Assembly: GCA_023436225.1 (NCBI GenBank)
Contig: JAEZKA010000085.1
Location: forward strand, 1-25,942
Direction: 5' to 3'
DNA length: 25,942 bases
DNA from: Bacillota bacterium
Lineage (GTDB): Bacteria > Bacillota > Clostridia > Lachnospirales > Lachnospiraceae
In this document: positions 1 to 7,360 of the stretch, one piece after another
Layout: every line of letters starts with the position of its first letter
Position numbering within the stretch: the first letter of the stretch is position 1
Notes under the pieces: model-generated
The model's input: the letters and a program-made list of their open reading frames with translations, nothing else
Told to the model about the DNA's origin: nothing
Database searches by the model: none
Made by a program: the position numbers and the translations under genes

Positions 1-119
1 TACAGCTTCCTTCAGATTTAGCCTCACGGCTAACACCCTTGCTGTTCAGCTATACACTTCCCACTACCTAGGTGTGTTAGGGACTTTCACCCTTAAGAGC
101 CCGCCCATGGCGGGCAAAC
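1..119 (-). mobile_element. Probable 5' part of a group II intron (domain I), cut by the window edge
   Basis: Read on the minus strand, this stretch holds the GGGTGAAAGTCCC block (about 93-81), then AGCTGAACAGCAAGGGTG and a CTGAAGGAAGCTG block ending at the window edge. These match my memory of the domain I RNA found just upstream of maturase genes in Firmicute group II introns. A GC-rich hairpin (GCCCGCC / GGCGGGC, 99-105 with 109-115) lies near the presumed 5' end, where GTTTG (119-115) would stand in for the usual GTGYG. It starts about two bases after the T-run of the S8 gene terminator, the position favoured by class C group II introns. No protein is encoded within the window part. The family call rests on short remembered motifs, so it is moderate. 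Confidence 0.5.
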
Positions 120-120
120 C

Positions 121-160
121 AAAAAAGCACATTACCAAGACCTTCATCTTGTAATGTGCT
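121..160 (-). terminator. Rho-independent terminator of the S8 peptidase gene
   Basis: On the minus strand the arms AGCACATTAC and GTAATGTGCT (151-160 with 126-135) are perfectly complementary. The stem continues inward with CAAGA / TCTTG after a one-base bulge, and six T residues follow (126-121). It lies about 50 bp after the S8 stop codon. Confidence 0.85.
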
Positions 161-212
161 TGTTATTTAAGCTTTCATTTTTTATATCATTTTTATATTG
201 GTATTTGTTTAC

Positions 213-1353
213 CTAAAAGGACGGCAGGCTATTCTCCAGGCACAGGGCTCCATACCCCAACGTCCTATTTGGATACACTCTCTCAATTCGTAGCTGCCTT
301 GCACCGTTAATCAGAAATGCCTTTACCTTTTCTGCATAGAGAAAAGGGTCATTCCCATTGACAATCCCATACTGCATAAGCAAAGCAGCACTTCCGGTTA
401 CAAAGGGAGTGGCCATGGAGGTACCGGAGCGGACAGCATAACCACCACCGGGAGCACAGGAATTGATATTCACTCCAGGTGCCACCAGATCGGGTTTGAT
501 TCTTTGATCACGGGTAAAGCCTCTCCCCGAAAAAGGAGCATAGCTATCAGTATATGCATTGTAGGCTCCAACGGTGATTACCATTTCTGCCGTTGAGGGT
601 ACGGTAAGTGTCGTAAATTCGGAAGGTAATAGAAATCTGGTCGCCGGATTCTTAACCCCGCCGGCAGGCAACCACATATCATAATCACCGGTAACAATTC
701 TTTGAGGAACCAACTCAATTCTCCACACTCCGGAATTGATGTATCTACCGACCGGAATCAGCTCTATGTATATCTCCTGCTGTGGATTAAAAGGCGTTGG
801 TTCACCGTAATACAACAGAATCTCCGTCTGACCAATCCGAAACTGCTGTGTTCCGAGAATACTTGGAATAGGTCCTACTCTGGTACCATTTGGCGCCATA
901 ATCAAAACATCAAAGTGATCATAATAATTCTTCCATATCTGAATATTGAGGGAAAACTCAAACTCACTGACTGCCAGCTCTACTATTTGATTCGTACCCA
1001 TGGTCAGCACTCCCTGAGCGTGATTACCAGATGCACCTTCATTACCGGTACCGATTACGATGCAATTAGTCCACATAAGAGAAATATCGTTGATAAAGCT
1101 TTCTAATAACGTTCGTCCGGTATGGGAACCATAATTATTACCAAAGCTAATATTGATTGCTACCGGTCTACCAATCACAACACTAAGCTTAATCACAAAA
1201 TCGATACCCTGCATTAACTGTGAGGTCCTGGGAAAGGAGGCCCCAACCGATGCCCCAAGCTTTACGATAATAAGATCACTCTGAGATGCCACTCCACGAT
1301 AAAGTCCGTTACTTGCTCTGCCATTCCCTGCTGCAATCCCTGCTACATGGGTT
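213..1353 (-). pseudogene. S8 (subtilisin-like, Csp-type) serine peptidase, 5' part removed by element insertion
   Basis: This is the C-terminal two-thirds of a subtilase. The oxyanion-hole Asn region reads VIGTGNEGASGNHAQG and the catalytic Ser motif GTSMATPFVTGSAALLMQYG. The C-terminus (LENSLPSF) looks native and a terminator follows. The first recognisable start, GTG at 1292, is not a real start: in-frame subtilase sequence continues upstream through THVAGIAAGNGRASNGLYRG. At 1356-1353 it changes from the expected HGTHVAG to NHPTHVAG and then runs into AT-rich sequence ending at the recombinase stop codon. The catalytic Asp region and the native catalytic His codon are therefore missing here. 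The break coincides with the ACATGGGTT core shared with 24623-24631, so this is attL of an integrated element. The remnant should be inactive. The missing 5' part is expected beyond the right edge of the window. Confidence 0.85.
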
Positions 1354-1378
1354 GGGTGATTAAAAAATAATAATTTAA
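1345..1378. other. attL: left junction of the 23-kb serine-recombinase element
   Basis: The core ACATGGGTT (1345-1353) encodes, on the minus strand, the Thr-His-Val part of the subtilase HGTHVAG motif. Sequence to the left is peptidase; sequence to the right is not. The right-hand arm (1355-1378, GGTGATTAAAAAATAATAAT then TTAA) is complementary at 20 of 24 positions to 24597-24620 at the other end of the element. Such an inverted-repeat attP around a short core is the usual layout for large serine recombinases. The crossover dinucleotide would be TG at 1348-1349 by symmetry; this is an inference. Confidence 0.75.
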
Positions 1379-1388
1379 GGTAAAAAAA

Positions 1389-2993
1389 TTATACATTCCA
1401 ATGAATATGGATATCCTGTATGCCATACACATCTTTTTCGCCGACATCAATATAGTCAATAAAATATGCTACAATCTCGCTCGTTAACTCCTCAAAATCT
1501 ACATACTTCTTAGCCATTGACAAAGTATCTGAGTTCTCTATATGAATAGCCCTCAGACGATCAATTTCATTTTGTAGTCTTAAATATTGCTCCTGTTGCT
1601 CACGTATTGTATTAATGAATTTTTCTTTATGTATGACATATTCCGCTTCCGTTACAACCTTCTTCACCTTATCCATATACAATGAGGATAGTGCATCCTT
1701 GTTATCCTGTATAATACGGCTTATGCCATTTCGCTCTTTCATTTTTGTCTCTATTATTAGATTAATATCGGAGATCTTGTTGATTCTTGTTTCAAGACAC
1801 TTTACATTGTCCTCGTTCAGAGCTGAAATGATTAGCATTCGTATCTCATTTGCTACGATATCCTTTAGCTGATTTAAACGAACCGAGTGAGGTGTACACA
1901 TTTTATTTCTGGATTTATTCGCTAATTGGCATCTTAAATAGCGACTTTCCTGAGAACTTCCTCCGCCTGTCTTAATGAGACTGGAGCTACAAGTTATACA
2001 TTTCACCTTACCGGCTAAGCAATGGGCTTTAAATTTCTTATTTCCCTTTGTATCACCACTTACGGTTCTTTTCGATTCCAGCATTCTTTGAATTTGATCG
2101 AAGGTACTCCGGTCAATTATGGCTTCGTGATTATTCTCTTTAATAATCCACTCGCTTTCGGGAGCTTTAATGACCTTTTTACTCTTATAGCTTAGTTTTT
2201 TCACTTTACCCTGTGTTAAAATACCCAAATAAGTGGTATTAGCTAATATATTCCTCACGGTTGTTGGACCCCATACACCAGATTTGGTCGTCGCATTTTT
2301 AGCATTCGGGTTCTTATAGGCATATCCCAGGCTTTGCTTATACACTGTCGGTGTAGGAATTTGTGATTCAGTCAAAATATAACAAATTCTTTTTATACTA
2401 TATCCCTCAAGATATAAATCGTAAATCTTTTTTACTACTTTTGCTGCTTCTTCATCAATAATTAATGTATGTCTATCCTTGGGATCATTTCTATAGCCAT
2501 ATGGTGCAAATGCTCCAAGAAATTGACCCTCCTCCATTTTCTTTCTAAAAACTGCCTTAATATTACTCGATAAATCCTCAAGGTACCACTCATTCACCAG
2601 TCCATTGATCTGTCTGGCCTTTTTATTTCCTTCCATATTGGTGTCCACTTGATCCACTACACCAATAAATCGGATACCCCATTGGGGAAATAAGCCATGA
2701 AGATACTTTTCTACCATTTCCATTTCTCTTGTAAATCTGCTCTGAGTTTTACATAATATGATATTAAATTCACCATTCTTTGCATCCCTTAGCATTTTAC
2801 CCCATTCGGGTCTATCTTTGTCGGTACCGGAATAATCATCATCACTGTAAATCTTATAAATCAGCATATTATGCTTCATTGCATAATCCACTAACAGCAT
2901 TTTCTGATTTTGAATACTCTCGCTGTCATCTCCCTTTTTTTGCTTATCTACATCCTCCTTCGATAATCTACAATAAATCGCTGCTTTTTCCAT
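1389..2993 (-). CDS. Large serine recombinase (integrase/excisionase of the element)
   Basis: A 534-residue large serine recombinase, predicted to join attP to the S8-gene attB and, with a directionality factor, to excise the element. The resolvase domain (1-150) starts with AAIYCRLSKED, where Arg9 and nucleophile Ser11 fit the YxRxS motif; DDYSGTDKDRP (52-62) and SRFTRE (85-90) supply further catalytic residues. The recombinase domain (about 160-305) is followed by a zinc ribbon with Cys332, Cys335, Cys355 and Cys366, then a predicted coiled coil (about 395-500) and a short tail ending HIHWNV. An open frame extends upstream to a GTG at 3038, but ATG 2993 is preferred: it directly precedes EKAAIYCRLS and has an AAAGGGG ribosome site 11 bp upstream. 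Its stop lies 36 bp from the att core. It closely resembles the partial recombinase at the right edge throughout the overlap. Confidence 0.93.
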   Translation of the reverse strand: MEKAAIYCRLSKEDVDKQKKGDDSESIQNQKMLLVDYAMKHNMLIYKIYSDDDYSGTDKDRPEWGKMLRDAKNGEFNIILCKTQSRFTREMEMVEKYLHGLFPQWGIRFIGVVDQVDTNMEGNKKARQINGLVNEWYLEDLSSNIKAVFRKKMEEGQFLGAFAPYGYRNDPKDRHTLIIDEEAAKVVKKIYDLYLEGYSIKRICYILTESQIPTPTVYKQSLGYAYKNPNAKNATTKSGVWGPTTVRNILANTTYLGILTQGKVKKLSYKSKKVIKAPESEWIIKENNHEAIIDRSTFDQIQRMLESKRTVSGDTKGNKKFKAHCLAGKVKCITCSSSLIKTGGGSSQESRYLRCQLANKSRNKMCTPHSVRLNQLKDIVANEIRMLIISALNEDNVKCLETRINKISDINLIIETKMKERNGISRIIQDNKDALSSLYMDKVKKVVTEAEYVIHKEKFINTIREQQEQYLRLQNEIDRLRAIHIENSDTLSMAKKYVDFEELTSEIVAYFIDYIDVGEKDVYGIQDIHIHWNV

Positions 2994-3084
2994 ATAGCTT
3001 AGGCCCCTTTCCATACAAAAAAGAGGTAAAAAATCCACTTACTTATAATAGAGTAATTCCATGATACAATAAAAGTGTAGTGAA

Positions 3085-3153
3085 CATACTGCAAGCTTGC
3101 TTGCAAGTATGCGAGCGGAACTAATAATCATGAATACGTTTTATATTCATGAT
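3085..3153. repeat. Two stem-loops upstream of the recombinase gene
   Basis: The first is CATACTGCAAGC / GCTTGCAAGTATG (3085-3111), complementary apart from one bulged base. The second has perfect 10-bp arms ATCATGAATA / TATTCATGAT (3127-3136 and 3144-3153) with a 7-base loop. Neither is followed by a T-run, so terminator function is not supported. They lie 90-160 bp upstream of the recombinase start and could be regulatory or binding sites. Confidence 0.5.
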
Positions 3154-3185
3154 ATAAGTAAATCAATCTCAAACCTCTTTTGCTA

Positions 3186-3293
3186 TCAGCTGATTTTCTG
3201 CATAATTATTCTCAGAATAATCCGGATAATCTCCTGCTCTCTCTTTTCCTTATTCTGTTCTTTGTAATGGTTATGTATCACTAGTTTATCCAT
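3186..3293 (-). CDS. Possible 35-residue basic peptide upstream of the recombinase
   Basis: An ATG at 3293 with AAGG about 11 bp upstream opens a 35-codon frame. The peptide starts MDKLVIHNHYKEQNKEKREQ and ends EIIRIILRIIMQKIS before a TGA. It is highly charged and looks helical. It could be a genuine small protein of the element or the remnant of a longer gene. No family is recognised. The rest of the 388-bp gap between the GH95 gene and the recombinase (3039-3426) shows no other coding signal; it holds the two stem-loops and, at about 3345-3360 on the minus strand, a purine-rich GGGGAGGGG before a 7-codon frame. Confidence that it is expressed is low. Confidence 0.3.
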   Translation of the reverse strand: MDKLVIHNHYKEQNKEKREQEIIRIILRIIMQKIS

Positions 3294-3426
3294 ATAATCA
3301 CGGCCTTGTTATTTCTCATTAGATTATATTGATGAAATCCATTGTATATAACCCCTCCCCTAACAAACATCCTTCCTACAACGATTAATTACTTATTTAG
3401 TAGTATGTGATCAATAAAAAGATAAA

Positions 3427-5640
3427 TTACAGTGAAAGTATCGTTTCTTCTCCCGGTTCTAAAGCTATCCTAATTCGATTTTGCTTATAAATAACCTCTG
3501 TTTGCAATTGATGTTTGGCCTTTATGATACATTTCGATAATAGACAGTCATGCCATTCCATGTCTATTTCTGCACCTCCACGCACACACAGACCTTTGAC
3601 CCTTCCATCCTTCCACATCTTAGGTAGAGCAGGAAGTAAAATAATTTTCTGATCCGTACTTTGTACTAACATCTCAGCGATAGCTGCTGTACCGCCAAAG
3701 TTACCGTCGATCTGAAAAGGGGGATGATTGTCAAACAGATTGGGCAGAGTGGATTTTGAGATTAATTGCTCCAAATTATGATAAGCTTCTTCCCCATCCC
3801 ATAGCTTTGCATACAGATTAATAATCCAAGCACGACTCCATCCGGTATGACCCCCGCCATGAGCTAGTCTTAGTTCAAGGGTCCGCCTAGCTGCCTTTGC
3901 CAGCTCCGGGGTATCCTCCATTGTTATCTGAGAGGATGGGTGAAGACCATACAGATGGGAGATGTGTCTATGTCCCGGTTCCACTTCCTCATAATCCTCT
4001 GCCCATTCCATAATATTTCCTCGTGCACCAATCTGTGTTGGTACGAGTTTTCCTAATGCTTCTTCGATTTTAAGATTTAGTTCATCTTGAACTCCTAAGA
4101 TTTCAGCTGCTTTAAGGCATTGAGTGAATAAATCCCTAAGTATCTGATTATCCATGGTAGCCCCCACAGTAACTGCTCCACTTACACCATTCGGTAGAAT
4201 ATAAAGGTTCTCCGGAGATACGGAAGGACATACCTTTAGATATCCTTTATCCTCAATTAAGAAATCAAGGAAAAACAGGGCTGCCTCTCTCATAATCAGA
4301 AATGTATTTTGTAAAAATTCCTTATCCTGTGTATATTCATAATGCATCCACTGATGGGTACATAGCCAAGCCGCACCCAGAACCCAGTACGATGCCGGAA
4401 TCCAATGATCCTGAACAGCGGTATCACCCCACATATCGGTATTATGATGTGCTACAAAGCCTCGGCAATTGTACATGACTCTAGCAGTTTTTTGACCGTT
4501 TGGCACCATTCTCTTTATTAAATCAAAAAGTGGCTTATGACATTCTGATAGATTACAAACCTCTGCCGGCCAATAATTCATCTGCGTGTTTATGTTAATC
4601 GTATATTTCGAATCCCAGGCCGGACTCATGTCTTTATTCCATATCCCTTGTAGGTTGGCAGGAAGTGACCCCTCTCTACTACATGCAATTAAAAGGTAGC
4701 GTCCAAAATCAAAATATAATTTTGCCATGCCTTTATCCACTTCTTCGTTTTTCGATTTCTCCATACGTTTCGCAGTGGTAAGCTCCTCGTAAGCTTCGAT
4801 ACCCTCCAGCTCAAAGGTCACTCTATCGTATAGACTCTTATAATCTGCTATATGACGCGCTTTCAGCTCCCCATAGGATATAGTTGCTGCATTTGTTAAA
4901 ATCTCGTTTAATTGCCGATTAAGAGCCTCAAAACGGAATGTGGTACCGGCAGTATACAGTAAGGTTACGGCATCCGCATCATTCACGACTAGATGTTCCC
5001 CAATAACCTCACAGGTCCCTCCCTCTACAACCGCCTTTAACATCATGGCGAAATCAAGCCCATCCTTACCAAGATTACCGTAAAGCATAATGGTATCCTG
5101 TGATATTCCTACCACACTTTCATAAAATCGTCCCCTTGTGAGTAAAGCAGAGAAGGATAACTTCTTATCTCCCCTTGTTGTAACACGCATAACCATCACA
5201 TCATCCACTGCGGATAAAAACATTTCTCTTTGATGAACACTGTCCCCTACTTTAACCTGCATGGTATGAATCGCATCATCAAGAGATAGACTTCGTACAT
5301 AATCCGTTTTGCTTCCTTCCATTCCCTTGAAGCTTATCGACAAATCTCCTAGGGCTTGATAAGGCTTTTGACTCTGAGGAATTCCCGATAAAGCGTATAC
5401 CATCAGCTCCTGTGCTTCCGGTATCTGTCCATTTAAGATTAATTTTCTTATTTGGGGAAGATTCTTAGCTGCATCCGGATTATTACGGTCAACAGGGCCT
5501 CCATACCAAACACTATCTTCGTTCAATTGAATATGCTCTGCTTCTACCGTGCTAAATATCATGGCACCCATACGTCCATTGCCTATAGGCAGAGCCTCTT
5601 CCCAACAATCTGCCGGCTTATCATACCATAACCTACTCAT
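3427..5640 (-). CDS. GH95 family alpha-L-fucosidase / alpha-L-galactosidase
   Basis: A 737-residue glycoside hydrolase family 95 enzyme. The N-terminal beta-domain opens with LWYDKPADCWEEALPIGNG and LNEDSVWYGGPVDRNNPDA, both typical of the family. The (alpha/alpha)6 domain has NINTQMNYWPAE (Asn349, Asn351), SPENLY (Glu477, likely general acid) and FQIDGNFGG (Asp645), which line up with the Asn/Asn/Asp/Glu set known from the Bifidobacterium bifidum 1,2-alpha-L-fucosidase. There is no signal peptide, so it is cytoplasmic. GH95 includes 1,2-alpha-L-fucosidases and alpha-L-galactosidases; the latter act on xylan side chains. Because all neighbours point to arabinoxylan, L-galactose or L-fucose caps on xylan or xyloglucan fragments are plausible substrates, but sequence alone cannot decide. 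It follows the GH51 gene by 27 bp and is probably cotranscribed. No obvious terminator follows. Confidence 0.92.
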   Translation of the reverse strand: MSRLWYDKPADCWEEALPIGNGRMGAMIFSTVEAEHIQLNEDSVWYGGPVDRNNPDAAKNLPQIRKLILNGQIPEAQELMVYALSGIPQSQKPYQALGDLSISFKGMEGSKTDYVRSLSLDDAIHTMQVKVGDSVHQREMFLSAVDDVMVMRVTTRGDKKLSFSALLTRGRFYESVVGISQDTIMLYGNLGKDGLDFAMMLKAVVEGGTCEVIGEHLVVNDADAVTLLYTAGTTFRFEALNRQLNEILTNAATISYGELKARHIADYKSLYDRVTFELEGIEAYEELTTAKRMEKSKNEEVDKGMAKLYFDFGRYLLIACSREGSLPANLQGIWNKDMSPAWDSKYTININTQMNYWPAEVCNLSECHKPLFDLIKRMVPNGQKTARVMYNCRGFVAHHNTDMWGDTAVQDHWIPASYWVLGAAWLCTHQWMHYEYTQDKEFLQNTFLIMREAALFFLDFLIEDKGYLKVCPSVSPENLYILPNGVSGAVTVGATMDNQILRDLFTQCLKAAEILGVQDELNLKIEEALGKLVPTQIGARGNIMEWAEDYEEVEPGHRHISHLYGLHPSSQITMEDTPELAKAARRTLELRLAHGGGHTGWSRAWIINLYAKLWDGEEAYHNLEQLISKSTLPNLFDNHPPFQIDGNFGGTAAIAEMLVQSTDQKIILLPALPKMWKDGRVKGLCVRGGAEIDMEWHDCLLSKCIIKAKHQLQTEVIYKQNRIRIALEPGEETILSL

Positions 5641-5667
5641 ATAATCCTATCCTTTCCTCCCGAGCAT

Positions 5668-7206
5668 TCATGCCTGCCCTTTATTTACCTTATAGCGCAG
5701 TACATTCCAGCTGAGGGGCGGTAAAATAACGTTATCCGTGATTTCAATTTCCTTAGGGACTACCCTCTCTGGATTCTCTAAGGAATTCATAGCAAGAGGC
5801 TGATCATCATAGATCTGAATATGTTCTAACAGTTCTACCTCATCAAATTGTAAGGCTTCCTCTAGCACTACACAATCACGAACGCTTAGATTTGCTGCAA
5901 ATACTGTAACAATACCACTCTTTTCATTATATACAGCTGCAGTCTGGATATATGGCTGTTCGCCATAACCATCTGTTTTCTTCTTAGGACTTTGTAATCC
6001 TGGCCTGAGTGCCACTCCGTCTGCATATGCTGCCACCTGCTGGAAGGGATAATAGGTGGTCTGTTTAAAAGCACCGCCATCTGGGTGTGCTCCAATCACA
6101 CTAGGTATCACAATAGACTGGCAGGCAATCTTCACTCGATCGCACTTATTGATAAATGTAATTAGTATACTGCCAAATAAAACTGCATCAATTACATTCA
6201 TCCCTTCGACACGCTTTCCCTTCTCAGTCAGTTTTCTTTCACTCCAATTAAGGCCTTCCGCTTTTGCAGTCTGACTGGAAATAACACCCCATTCATCAAA
6301 GCAAATATTTATCGTCTTATCCGAGTATTTTAATCCTTTTACATAGTCAGCAGCAGCACATACCGTATCAATAAATTGTGACATATCCTTTGAGATACAC
6401 GGTAAGTCTTCAACGGTAAATTGCGCAGGAAACATCGTTTCCTTAATCGCTTCCGGATCATAGCTATAGTAACGGTGCAAGGATAAATAATCCACATTCT
6501 CATAGCATTCCTCCAGAACTATTCGGTCCCATTCAGGATAGGAGGGATGTGTTTTATCATTGGCACAACTTCCACAGGCCACCAACTCAATATCAGGATC
6601 CACGGTACGCATTTGCTTAGCAGCTTCATAAGCAACTCTGCCATATTCCTTTGCTGTTTTTTCTCCCATTTGCCATGTACCGTCCATTTCATTGCCCAAA
6701 CACCACATCTTGATATTATATGGTTTATCATGACCGCTCTCTTTACGTAAGTCACTAAAATAGGTACCACCTTCCATATTGGTATATTCTATCTCATAGG
6801 AAGCCTCTTCCGGTGTACCGGTTCCAAGATTAACCGCTAGAATTGGTTCAGAACCAACCTTTTTTACCCAGTCGGTGTATTCATCAATCCCCATTTGATT
6901 GGTCTCAATTCTTTTCCACGCCTTATCGTAACGGACAGGACGCTTATCTACCGGTCCAATTCCATCCATCCAGTTGTATCCCGACACAAAATTTCCACCG
7001 GGATACCTGATTGCAGTTGATCCCAGATCATGCATCAGTTCCATTACATCCTTTCGAAAACCCTGTTCATCCGCACATGGATGCTTCGGATTATAGATAT
7101 TACCATATACGATATCTCCAATGGGTTCGATAAATGTACTAAATATTCTCTTATCCACATTCCCTATCATAAAATCCTTGTCTAGCTTAAGCTTAGCCTT
7201 ATTCAT
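5668..7206 (-). CDS. GH51 alpha-L-arabinofuranosidase, divergent copy
   Basis: A 512-residue GH51 enzyme that would release arabinofuranose from arabino-oligosaccharides in the cytoplasm (no signal peptide). IRYPGGNFVSGYNWMDG (66-82) is the substrate-binding block; Glu173 in WCLGNEMDG is the acid/base and Glu305 in ICFDEWG the nucleophile. It is clearly a paralogue of the adjacent GH51, sharing PGGNFVSGYNW, GNEMDG and similar ends. Near residues 24-31, however, it reads TFIEPIGD where the neighbour and the family norm have SFIEHLGR, and the later LSLHRYY replaces ISLHNYY. These changes lie near the -1 pocket and suggest altered specificity. A strong AGGAGG precedes ATG 7206. A terminator separates it from the upstream GH51, so it and the GH95 gene probably form their own unit or rely on readthrough. 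Confidence 0.93.
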   Translation of the reverse strand: MNKAKLKLDKDFMIGNVDKRIFSTFIEPIGDIVYGNIYNPKHPCADEQGFRKDVMELMHDLGSTAIRYPGGNFVSGYNWMDGIGPVDKRPVRYDKAWKRIETNQMGIDEYTDWVKKVGSEPILAVNLGTGTPEEASYEIEYTNMEGGTYFSDLRKESGHDKPYNIKMWCLGNEMDGTWQMGEKTAKEYGRVAYEAAKQMRTVDPDIELVACGSCANDKTHPSYPEWDRIVLEECYENVDYLSLHRYYSYDPEAIKETMFPAQFTVEDLPCISKDMSQFIDTVCAAADYVKGLKYSDKTINICFDEWGVISSQTAKAEGLNWSERKLTEKGKRVEGMNVIDAVLFGSILITFINKCDRVKIACQSIVIPSVIGAHPDGGAFKQTTYYPFQQVAAYADGVALRPGLQSPKKKTDGYGEQPYIQTAAVYNEKSGIVTVFAANLSVRDCVVLEEALQFDEVELLEHIQIYDDQPLAMNSLENPERVVPKEIEITDNVILPPLSWNVLRYKVNKGQA

Positions 7207-7239
7207 ACCTTATCCTCCTTTTAATTTCGATCAAAGTGT

Positions 7240-7264
7240 AAGCATGTTGACACTATCAATGCTT
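7240..7264. repeat. Nested inverted repeat in the leader of the GH51-GH95 unit
   Basis: AAGCAT (7240-7245) pairs with ATGCTT (7259-7264), and TTGA / TCAA (7247-7250, 7256-7259) continue the stem inside a two-base bulge. It sits 35-60 bp upstream of the GH51 start and just after the preceding terminator. It could be an operator or a leader-RNA hairpin. It does not match the palindrome found at the other promoters, and I see no convincing promoter here. Confidence 0.35.
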
Positions 7265-7275
7265 GCAAAGCAAGT

Positions 7276-7312
7276 ATTAAAAATAGCCACTCAACCAGAT
7301 CGAGTGGCTATT
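7276..7312 (-). terminator. Rho-independent terminator ending the long transporter/hydrolase operon
   Basis: Perfect 11-bp arms AATAGCCACTC (7282-7292) and GAGTGGCTATT (7302-7312) enclose a 9-base loop. On the minus strand the stem runs straight into TTTTTAAT. It lies about 50 bp after the stop of the GH51 gene at 7361-8860 and separates it from the next GH51 gene. Confidence 0.9.
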
Positions 7313-7360
7313 CTATTTATTACAATAGATCGTTCGCAAAGCGGACTTTCTTTCGTTATT

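Noticed and set aside
213..1292. A complete 359-residue protease starting at GTG 1292.
   Set aside because: Recognisable subtilase sequence continues in frame upstream of that codon, which encodes Val of the family's internal RGVA segment, and the catalytic Asp region is missing.
3131..3144. Operator-like TGAATACGTTTTAT in the loop of a stem upstream of the recombinase.
   Set aside because: Only 10 of 14 positions match and there is no well-placed promoter; likely AT-rich coincidence.
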